From the NCBI GenBank assembly GCA_039881045.1, contig JAYWVB010000001.1:1-64000 (forward strand): a stretch of 64,000 bases of DNA. The letters are read 5' to 3'. Position numbers and translations under genes: made by a program. This stretch comes from Chaetomium olivaceum. Its lineage: Eukaryota; Ascomycota; Sordariomycetes; Sordariales; Chaetomiaceae. The notes beneath the pieces were generated by a model, which worked only from the letters and a program-made list of their open reading frames with translations, had not been told where the DNA came from and searched no databases. Positions 36,080 to 45,573 of the stretch are shown here, one piece after another (within the stretch, counting starts at the first letter, position 1; every line of letters starts with the position of its first letter).

Positions 36080-36665
36080 GGCATCAAAACCCGCTCTCGG
36101 GATCCGTCGCGGCAGTATGTGATAGAAGAAAATAGCAATTCATCGCATCATTTCTTCGGTCAGCGCTGGAAGTACCAAGTATCTTGTTTGTTCAATTGAA
36201 GCCTTCCAGGTTGGTCTCGTCCTTCGCAATTCATCAAGCCGCTCCAGTCCCGGATGTTTGTGCCGATAGTGTGGGCTCGTTAGGGTTAGGGTTATAATTG
36301 TTTGTGTAATGTCAGCATGCCCGGATGTGGTCTCCGTGATAGCTGCAACGCCCCTAACGAAGTCGGGTATTGTTGCGAATTGACAATAGCATGGGAAATA
36401 ATACATAAATATGATCTAATAGCCACGTCGATAGTGATTCAATTATGCGTAGACTTGGGCGCCGACCTAAAAACCCATACTATGTAGTTCTTTCTCCCGA
36501 ATCGCAGCAACAGCGCTCTTCAGAAGTTCAGCCCGCCAAAAACTTGCCAAGCAGAGCCAGGAGCCCCAACACGGCGAGCCACCTTGACCTTCATTTGGCA
36601 ATCCAATTTCCATCTCTCCCATGCCCTCGACTGCCTTTTGCTGGCACCATGACCGAGGCCTCAAC
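36080..36665. other. Divergent intergenic region
   Basis: Promoter region for the nuclease-like gene (-) and SAS4 (+). It is more AT-rich than its surroundings and contains a short telomere-like repeat. No gene is supported. Confidence 0.5.
36279..36294 (+). repeat. Interstitial telomere-like repeat (TTAGGG)
   Basis: Two TTAGGG units plus a partial third lie in tandem. This is the fungal telomere repeat, and also a telobox-like motif known from promoters of growth genes. Confidence 0.7.
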
Positions 36666-38500
36666 ATGGCACTCACTGCATCCATGACCCGCGCGAGAAA
36701 GATCGCCGGCACCCGTCACTTGTTTTCCAAGGAGAACCAGAACCAGAATAGCCACTATGCACCCCGCCCGAAACGCCAGCTCGACCCTTCGGAACGCGAC
36801 CGCGACAATATCGTGGCCAAGAAGGCCAAGTTGACCACGGGAATTGCGGTCGAGATCCCGGCAAGGTCGTCACTCATCCATGCCCGCTTTGCAAAGGATG
36901 CTGCCGACACCGTCGAAACCGTCGACAATGCCGGCACCTCCGACACCTCCGACGCGAACTCGGCGCCTGCGCCCCCCAAACCCGCTGTCACCGCCCCTAA
37001 TGCTCCGGCCAGTCACCGCGCTCCCCCCTCCAAAACCAATGGACCCAAACCCGCCCCTGCCACCACCCAGCAACAGCAGCGACGACGGCCAGCACCCGCA
37101 AAACACCAATCGAAGGTTGCTAAAGGGTTAAAACACGAGCTCGACAGATTGCAGCCAAATGAGGCCGATACGAAAGACCAGGGTCGGAAGCTCCGGTCGC
37201 AGGAGGTCATTCGCTTCAAGAGCGAGCTGTCCTCCTACTTTCCCGAGTACGATGAAGTCATCGGCAACGACCCAAAAGAGACGCGTATGTTTACAACAAC
37301 TCCCCATCATTCACCACCCAATTTCCAGTGCCAATCACCAACCAATTAAACAGTGTGTTGATCAATTGCTAACCACTTCCCACCCACACAGACTTCCTCA
37401 ATATAGATACGCCCATCGTAATCATCCCCGATCCATCATACACACCAAACACCGACACCGCATCACCCCACCATTACCATCAACAGTCACAACAACCACG
37501 ACCCCACCCCACCTCATCACACCCCCGGCAACAACATGACTACCCAACCCGCAGCTATGGCGACGCCCTCTACACAGACCTCTTCGACGCCCAACGCATC
37601 GACTTCAGCTTCCTCAGCAACCCGACCCCACCAACCTCAGACCCTCTCCCAGACACACTCTTTGCCCCAGCCCACAAAAAGGCAGAGCGAACAGAGCGGT
37701 CCATCCGCAATACCGAAAAGGGGCGGGCGCAGCACGAGCGCGGCCAGATCGTGCGGCTACTCGACGGCCTGCAGGGGCACGACTGGCTGCGCGTCATGGG
37801 CGTCAGCGGCGTGACCGAGACCAAGAAGCGCGCCTTCGAGCCCGCCCGCGACCACTTCATCCGGGGGTGCGAGGCGATCCTGGAGAAGTTCCGCCGCTGG
37901 ACCCGCGAGGAGAAGAAGCGTCGCGCGGAAATGCTCGAGAGGCGGATGGCGTTTTTGAGCGGTGGCGAGGGGGTGGAGACTGGGGATGAAGAGGAGGAGG
38001 ACGGGGAGGACGAGGAGGACGAGGTGGTGGAGGCGCAGCAGTATGAGAAAGATGCTGAGAGCGGTGGGGAGGAGGAGGACGAGGACGTCGAGCGCGAGCC
38101 GCCTGATGAGAGCGACGTCGACGCGTCCATTGCGAAGCAGCTTCGTGAGGAGGCGCTTGCTGCTGCCGCGAAGAAGAGGAGGGCCAAGGCGGGCGGCAAA
38201 GCGGCGGCTGCGAAACGGACGACGGCTGCTACACGGGGTAAAGCTGCCGCAGCATCATCATCATCACATCCGCCGGAGGAGAAACAGCCGCGAGAGATCG
38301 TCTCGCTCTTCAGGAAACGCTACCAGCGGGAGGCGGCGCTAAGCACGAACCGTCGGAAGGGCCGTACGGTGCTTGCGTGGGGCGAGCCTATCCCGGATAT
38401 GGAGGAAGCCGAGTTCGAGCTGCCGGCCGAGCTGCGTGCTGACCCCACCTTCCAGTCGCCTGGCAGGAAGAAGAGGCGAAATAAGCGGGTGAAGGAGTGA
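36666..38500 (+). CDS. SAS4: SAS complex subunit 4 (something-about-silencing 4)
   Basis: Subunit of the SAS-type histone acetyltransferase complex that acetylates H4K16 and opposes silencing (known from yeast). Exons 36666-37284 and 37392-38500 give 575 residues with an intact frame. The conserved SAS4 core is at about residues 300-375: KKAERTERSIRNTEKGRAQH, then LLDGLQGHDWLRVMGVSGVT, then KRAFEPARDHFIRGCEAIL. Before it comes the conserved FLNIDTPIVIIPDPS strand, built across the intron. The N-terminus is basic and Pro/Ala-rich, and a long Glu/Asp block follows the core (about residues 400-445). The C-terminus is strongly basic (GRKKRRNKRVKE), a likely nuclear signal. The ATG at 36666 (MALTAS) is favoured; 36621 and 36684 are alternatives. 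Confidence 0.85.
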
Positions 38501-39563
38501 GTGAGGGATGGGGAGTGGTGGGTTGTACATTGCGAGTTTCGCTCTTGGGTTAGCATTTTGAACGGCGTTACGGCTCGAATCATTTCTCTTTCTGGGGTGT
38601 CATCGGGGCATACCCCTCCAGGGCCATCATATCATAGCGGGCGGCTTGAGGGAAGGTCATCAAATTATGGCGTTTGAAGGTTGCATTTGCTTGAGCTAGA
38701 TTGCTGGTTGGATCCATAGATATATACCTTGCTCAGCTTAGTGGGGAGGGACAAAATGGATTAGTTACTAGCCACGGTTCGAGGCAATTCGGACGTTGCA
38801 TGATAGTGTGAAGGAGGGAAGAGATGACAGGATGGTGTGACGATGACGAGCATCGGGTACCTGCATTTAAAGGGTGCTTGGCAGCACGGCATGTTCCGTG
38901 TCACTTCCGAGTTCTGTGACTTCATGCCGTGTGATATCCGGTAAGAAGTGAGGGGTGGCTTGAATTTCTAACGTTTTTTTGCTCTTCCTTTACCCGGGGA
39001 CTCAGATTCACAGAGTACCTTACCTATGCTTGTAACTCGTTGCTTTACCTTTGACCTCTACCTTTGACCTTTACGATAAAATCCAAGGCTGTTTTTCCTT
39101 ATAAGGAATCTCTATCACTCAGAGAAAGCATGTTTCCTTTCTGCCTAGGTATCTTCACCTTCAGTCTCTTAACACCTAGGTGCTAAAGCTAGGATATGTG
39201 TGTATAGCCTAGCTAGATCCCCAAACATGACTATCGTCATCAATTCCCCCAAGGCCTAGGCCTGCTTTACAGTGCTTCTTCTCTCCCAACCTGCCTATCA
39301 CAGCTTCATGTTCAACCGAGCTTCCGAGGAGCTACACCGTGCCAGAACGAGTCCCAGGTTGTGTTTGAATTCAGGTAGCAGCCGATAAGCATGTTTTTCC
39401 GACCTCGATAGCTCAGCACATTTGTGTGGTTAAAAGTGAAATACTTTGATCAACTTCTCCCCACTCACTCTTCCCTTCCAAAAATCCAGAGTCTGTTCCC
39501 CCTTCCTCTCTTCATCTCCGACCGACATATTCTCATATTATCTGCCCTCGCCACATTATTAAA
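38501..39563. other. Intergenic region
   Basis: 3' region of SAS4 and upstream DNA of the second RBR-like gene. It contains an imperfect direct repeat of CTTTGACCT (about 39048-39073) and several CCTAGG-type palindromes around 39170-39215. No gene or RNA is recognised. Confidence 0.5.
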
Positions 39564-40390
39564 ATGAGCGAGAGGAGATCCCGGGTAACGACAGATCCCC
39601 GACCTCAACCTTTTGGCCCAAGCTGACCCCCCCAGTGCATTATCTGCTTCGACGACTTTGTCGAGGGCGTTGGTGGTGTTGGGACCGTCTGCCACAACGA
39701 CCGTATGTATATTTCTGCCCTTTATTTCTTGACGGTATCCCCCTTGGCGGTGCGCAACCAGAGGGAAGGATGATTTCGCCATCCCAATTACGACGATACA
39801 AGGAACTTTTTGATTCAGTTTACCCGGGACAGGACTACTGATTAACGACCGACGCGGGTTCATTACCTGACGACAGAATCTCCTTCTTTGATAAGAAGCC
39901 TGATTCGCGTCCGGTTACCTGAAGCGGACCAAGACCAGCTCCCAAGTCTCGGGAGGGCTCCCTATCCCCTATATACTGGGACCCACGGCGAGCTCTCTCA
40001 TGAGATCCAACCTGAGAAATCTCGAAGTCCTTGAGCAGACGTTGGATGCCGTCTGCAAGACGCCGAGCAAACACTGGGACGAACTCATGGCCCAGGTCAA
40101 CCACGACGTTTCCGCTCCCGCTCCCGCCCCCACTCAGACTCCCTCGCGGGGCCCGCCACCCTATCCTCTCCCAACAAGAAAAGAAACCACTAACAATCCC
40201 TCTCTAGACCCCTGGTGTCGCGAATGCATTACCACCGCGGCAGAGACCGCCGTCCGCAACCTCACGGACCCGTCATGCATGCCACCCCGCTGCTGCGGCG
40301 ACCCAGTGCTGCCCATCGACGACGATGACGACGACGGCAACAACCTCCACACTGACCAGAACCACGACCACAACCTCCACAACAACCCAA

Positions 40391-40421
<31 letters not shown>

Positions 40422-41174
40422 ACCCCAACCCGCCCCCGCCCAACAACACCCCGCGCTCCGCCTGCTCGACCCAGCCGCGCGCGCCTCCTAGCAGCAGGCC
40501 GCGCGCCAGGTCCGGGCGCTGAGCGGGGTGCGCAGCGGGTTCGTCGACCGGGCCGTGATCCGCGCGGCACGCACGGCGCGCGGCGGCCACATGTTCCAGT
40601 TCTGTCCGCGCTGCCAGCGGCTGGTGTTGCGGGCGGGGGGCTGCAACCATGTGACGTGCCTGTGCGGACACAACTTTTGCGTCATCTGCGCCGGGGACTG
40701 GCCCACCGTGGGCAGTGCCCAGGCGCTCTGTCACCCGTACTTTGGTGCTCATGACGAGCATGTCTTGCGGGTGCCTGCGCAGATTCAGGCTAGGTTGGAC
40801 GAGGAGGCGAACCAGCTACCCATGGCGGTAGGTAACCCTTCGGATGACCGATGGTAAAACGACGGGAACTGACAATTATGGTTGAACAGTTTGCTGACGA
40901 GTCTGCCGTGGGCGTGCTCTGTCGCCACCAGTCCGACCTGCTTTACACGGTGAGGTTCCGTCGGGAGCTGAGCGAGGAGGAGCGAAGGGTGGCAAGATGT
41001 CACGTCTGCGGCATCGTCGCGAGGGCCTTTCTACTGCATTGTATCGGATGCAGGGTGATGTTCTGCCTGAGCTGCCGGGATTCGGTATGGGACGCGCGGC
41101 CGCCCGGCGGGGATGACTCGTCTAGGGGAGCCTCAATAGCAGCGAGGGGGGATGACGGCCCGGGTTGGAGATGA
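39564..41174 (+). CDS. RBR-like RING ligase lacking an evident IBR, with in-frame TAG
   Basis: Exons 39564-39584, 39636-39702, 40208-40827 and 40890-41174. Splicing of exon 2 to exon 3 across a 505-bp intron restores a textbook RING: CIICFDDF ... VCHNDHPWCREC. RING1 ends with MPPRCCGDPV, as in RBR ligases. Where the IBR should be, there is a disordered stretch of Asp, Asn, His and a (Pro-Asp)n run. RING2 follows (FQFCPRCQRLVLRAGGCNHVTC, then LCGHNFCVIC), and then a further Cys cluster (ARCHVCGIV ... HCIGCRVMFCLSC). A TAG at 40489-40491 sits in frame before QQAARQVRALSG. It could be a nonsense change from CAG, or the end of a phase-0 intron 40306-40491 with a poor GTGCTG donor that would remove the disordered stretch. 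Total is 330 codons. Confidence 0.68.
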
Positions 41175-41477
41175 AGAAGCTTGCTAAGACGTCCGGCGGC
41201 GGAATCGAACACTGGCAGGGACTGAGGTTGGCAGCAGACGGAGAAACAAGAGCCTGGTGTATTCTTGTGACTAGGGTATCTATCTCCCTTATGTTTTTAT
41301 GATGCGCTGCGAATAGAGGAGTGATTGTCGTTCACCTAGACGTTGCTTGCTCTATTGTCTGATGTCCTGTTAAAAGTGATGAGATATGTATATTGAGATA
41401 GAACGAACAGTATAAAAATAGTTAGGAAGAAGACTAGATGCCTTTAAACAACGGAAAGTATCTGTAACTACAAGATA
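41175..41477. other. Convergent intergenic gap
   Basis: The 3' regions of the RBR-like gene (+) and the HET gene (-) meet. The DNA is AT-rich with no other feature. Confidence 0.6.
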
Positions 41478-43720
41478 TTAATATACACGAATTCTTCTGA
41501 CATGGGCGAATTCCTGCCATTTATCCGGGGGCTCAGATGGGCTCGAATCATCATCGACCTCGGAATCGCTGCTCTCGTCTGACCACGTCCGCCGATGGAA
41601 TAGAGGCGCTTCTTGGAGATAACCAAGCCGCTCATAACTTCTGACTTCTGCCATGTCGTTTGACGGACCGGGTGAGGATGCCAATTCCTTGAGAAACAGG
41701 CCCTCCGCTCTTTGATTCTTTGCGGTTACGAGGAGAAAAAGAAACGACCCGGTATGCTGCTCATCCAGGGCCCTAGCCTTCCGTGCATCGCAATCCCAGT
41801 GAACCGTAATCCATGGCCATCTCAAGCTATTACCAGCAGGACGCATAGGGTAAGCCGACCATCCGTTGTTGTACCACTCTAGGGCGATCGATATCACTGG
41901 CCCGTTAATCTCGATAAATGAACCCGGCTGGCAGTTTCCAAACGCAGACGCGGTCGCGTCGGCGGGTGGGCAGTGGACGTTCAGCACGGCCCAATCTCCA
42001 AGTAACGGGAGATAGGCCGGGTTCGGACCGTTCACCGATCCCGAGATGGATGCCCAGGACCACGACGGGGCCACATAAGACCGAAGAACAGGTCTTCGGA
42101 ACACCGACATCCAGAGCAGTTGGGCCCTCATATCCTGCACCCACATGCCGGCTGCGTACTGATTGTCCGACATACCCTCTTGTTCGTGTCTAGCCTCGGC
42201 CAAACCGGCCAATGCCACGAGCCGATCTTCCCACACCGTGAGGTGAAGCCTGGTATACTCGGCGATCACGGCGTGCCACGGCATCTCGGCCACCGCCCGC
42301 TTAAGCAGGCCCGTCGTACGGCGGTACCGCATGCTGGAGGCCGAGCACTCGCAGCTGATGAGCGAGCGGCACTCCCAGCCCACCTCGGCCGGACCAAAGT
42401 GGAGCGTCCGTGGTGCCAGCGCCCGCTCCTGGAACACCCATCCGCGGGTCGAAAGTTTGCTCATTGACTCCATCATGGCGTTTCCGGAAAGACAGAAATC
42501 GGCGAGCAACTTGGCAACTTGCTTGGGAGTAGCACCGCCACGCCGACTTTGCACCGAGGTGCAAAACCGCGAATTCTCCCAGGCGCGGTCGTCCTGGACT
42601 TTATGGGGCCACCCATGAAAGGGAAGCTGATAGCCCAACGCGCCGCGTGCGCGAACCCAGATCGGGGGATCATCGTGCCCTTCGCCGTAGGGCACGCGAT
42701 GGGCACGGGAGCGGTCCCGGTCCTCCTGCTGGAGAAAGCCCTCGGAGCTGTTGGCGGCGGCGTCGGCCGAGATGGTCACCAAAGCGTCGCCGTATACCTT
42801 TGCCATGCGCGGCGCGTGACGGGCCCAGTCCTCGGGCGAGTCCTGGATTATGCATAGCGAGTCGATCCAGAGATACCGGACACCCAGAGCTCGCGTGACG
42901 GTGACAGCATCCGAAAAGGTTGGGGGAAGGGGCTCGGGGAGTTCCCGCGTGAAGCTGCCCAAGTTGCTCTGCGTGGTCTGCGTAGGCGTCGTGCCGCCCC
43001 AGCAGTGGCTGAGAGCGATATAAACGCCGGTTTCGTTCTCAGATGCAAGGTACAGTCTGCAGCCGTCTGCGGCGGAAGAGGCTACATCCACAAGACGGCT
43101 CGGGAGAACCGTCTCGCCAGGGGGCTTGCACCTGACGTGCCGTCCCGCACGGTTCTGGCAGTCCTCAATCCATGACTTTGCTAATTGGATTACGGGCTGC
43201 GAAAGGGCGTCGGGTCCAACGTGGTTAGCGATTCCAACGGCGGGCCACGGGGATGGGGAAGAGCCTGTTATTGTATATGATCAGTCTTCACCAAGAAGGG
43301 TCCTGACGTGCGCGTGCTTGCTCTGTTATTTCCGTGTAGAGACATACCTGGCTCCCGGTAAACCTGCAGCCTTAGCTTCTCGAACGATTCGCGAGACGAA
43401 ACGCGGTCGAAGTACACAACGATGCGTAGCGGTCCCGTGTCCGCCGCGTCTCGCGGCTCGAAGAACAGCGCGGGAAACACTTCGCGGAATGCCGGTCCGA
43501 CCAGGCTAGGTAAGATATGGTACAGAAACGTGCACCCCTTGCAGCCTCGCTTCCAGCCAGTTTCGAGATCCATTAGATCGATACGTCGCGATTTGGTCCA
43601 TGGCAGGGTTTCGGCCAGGATTGAACAGAAGCCACAGGGCGGATCCATTCCATTTGACCGGTGACGAGGGCGGAATTGAAGATATTTCTGCCCGACCTTC
43701 TGGATACATGCCTTGTACAT
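41478..43720 (-). CDS. HET-domain protein
   Basis: Member of the heterokaryon-incompatibility family, used in fungal non-self recognition and cell death. Exons 43720-43348 and 43264-41478 give 719 residues. The HET domain (about residues 205-330) has the diagnostic ALSHCWGG, TFSDAVTVTRALGVRYLWID, then SLCIIQDSPEDWARHAPRMA and VYGDALVTISA. Further conserved text downstream includes STRGWVFQERALAPRTLHF and PSWSWAS. The N-terminus carries CxxC pairs (PPCGFCSI, GCKGCTF) common in this group. No NACHT, WD or ankyrin partner domain is fused. The frame is intact. An alternative start is the Met before DPPCGFC at 43648. Confidence 0.92.
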
Positions 43721-45059
43721 ACTAATTAGAGAGATGACGGGGGATGCGCAGAGTAAGGTGATTTTATGGAAGCTCTCTGGCCAACAACCGAAGAAGCGCA
43801 GCCATGATTCTGCCAGAGTGCATTAGTATGCATGTGGTGTGCCTTGCCAATCGGGATCTGTGTGATGGTCTGAGGCTGAGCGCTGCATGCCGGAGGGTCA
43901 CCAGGACCTGCTTATATATCAGGTGCTGAGTTCTCTTCGCCTACATAGTACGGGCACCATTGTAGAGTTGGAAACAATACATCGAATTTGTTACACACTC
44001 GCTTGTGCATTTGTTGTAAACCCTTTGGCTTCACCGAACCTCTTTCTTGTTCAAGTTGCCCTTCAAAAGTCCCGCTCAGTGGTTAGGGGCAGAATTTCGT
44101 CACACGCAGTTATTGTTGTCCTGTCATAATGACCCAAGGAGTGCGTTAATGAAGTATGACGAGAAAGTAGAGAGAAAGGAGATTCTGCCTAGAGTTTAGG
44201 GGCCGGGAGGAGGGAGGCCACGACGGTAGGAGCGAACTAGGCGAGCACCAAGGTGGCTCGCATCCTCGGTACATACAGCCAGCAACGACTTTGCGAACAG
44301 GGAGTCGGGATCCTGGCGCTGAAAATTCATCTCCATCGCAATTTCGTAGGACGCTTTATAGGGGACTCGACGGGTGTGAACGAAGTAAGATGGGAGACGC
44401 CTTCCAGCCTCCGTCGCCGGCGCCGTGTGTAGTCGTTCCGGTCTGGGTCGAGTCAGTTGAGTCAGCAATTGCAGTCGAGCGAGATTTCGCTTCAACCCCA
44501 GTGAGGCAGGTGTGGGTTCTGCCCCTCAACCGCTCAAACCGCTCAACCTGCAAGCTCAGAGCTCTGGCCCCACCTGCAGCTTCTTGTCATCGCGCGTCGG
44601 CAGAACCTCGGTAGCGATTGCCGGTGCACGGTCTTCGAGGTTCGTCACCACCTGCGCCCGTTCTTAGATGGATTCGGTCGCGCCTTGCGGAGGTTCCAGA
44701 TTGAGGCTTCCGTCCACAATGCTGCTTGCACCCATCTCACCATTCACGAGGCAATTACCTACCTGACCTTATTGTTGCCCAACCAGCTATTGCCTTGGGG
44801 GCCGACTACCTTACTGTTCCGAATCACGCCCGTACTTTTCCTTGCTGGACAGCGGAGCCACACTCCGTGGGTGCGATGACAGCCTCTTTGTTGCCTTCGT
44901 GACGCGATAGCCGCTCATCACGCTTCGGCTGCTCATTCCTATCCTGCCTCGCGCCTTCTAAAACTCCATCCCCTCCGAATCTTTTTAAAACATCAACCTC
45001 CCTTCTCGTCGACCTCATGTCGCCTTCTCCTCAGCGCGAAGTACGATTATTATTTCACC
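43721..45059. other. Intergenic region
   Basis: Upstream DNA of the HET gene (-) and of the small coiled-coil gene (+). The last 200 bp before 45060 are CT-rich and look like a 5' UTR. No motif-bearing frame is seen. Confidence 0.5.
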
Positions 45060-45515
45060 ATGGCACAGCCCAACTTTAATACCATTACATTAGGACTAAC
45101 CTATCTTCAGAACGAAATTCCTTTGATCGCAAACATTGGCCCAGTCCACATCGGGCAACAACTAGCAGCGATCAATCAGCGGTTACCGGGACACACTCAG
45201 CAGCTCGTGGCAATCAATCAGCAGTTAGTGCTAAACACTCAGCAGTTAACGGCAAACACCGCTAGCTTGCGTCGACTCGAACGCCGAACAAGAAACAACG
45301 AGATCCGACGTGGAAATAACCCATCGGTGATTCAGCCGATGATAAATGTACGCACTGGGGCTATCATCTCGAACTTCCCTGGGACAGGAAGAGAAATTCT
45401 CCGCCTCACAACACCGAGAGCGGATCGACTTATTCACGCGCTCCAAATCCCGCTTGACCCGGGTGCGACCCTGCTAGAGAAACGCCAGGCCATTCAGACT
45501 GCGCTCCTCCCTTAA
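45060..45515 (+). CDS. Small coiled-coil protein of unknown function (151 aa)
   Basis: An intact 151-codon frame belongs, by its C-terminal pattern (NVRTGAIISNFPGTGREILRL ending with LEKRQAIQTALL), to a small family common in fungi with no known role. The middle is a 14-residue repeat: QQLAAINQRLPGHT, QQLVAINQQLVLNT, then a partial QQLTANTASL. Each unit equals two heptads, consistent with a short coiled coil. A basic RRLERRTRNNEIRR stretch follows. TAF2 starts only 58 bp after the stop, and the stop codon lies in a 22-bp tandem duplication. Confidence 0.72.
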   Translation: MAQPNFNTITLGLTYLQNEIPLIANIGPVHIGQQLAAINQRLPGHTQQLVAINQQLVLNTQQLTANTASLRRLERRTRNNEIRRGNNPSVIQPMINVRTGAIISNFPGTGREILRLTTPRADRLIHALQIPLDPGATLLEKRQAIQTALLP

Positions 45516-45573
45516 CCCAGCGAACCTCCTCCCTTAATACAGCGAACTCGACGCGACATCACCATTTTACAGA

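Noticed and set aside
38770..38790. GGTTCGAGGC resembling a tRNA B box
   Set aside because: No A box at suitable distance and no cloverleaf could be folded by eye around it.
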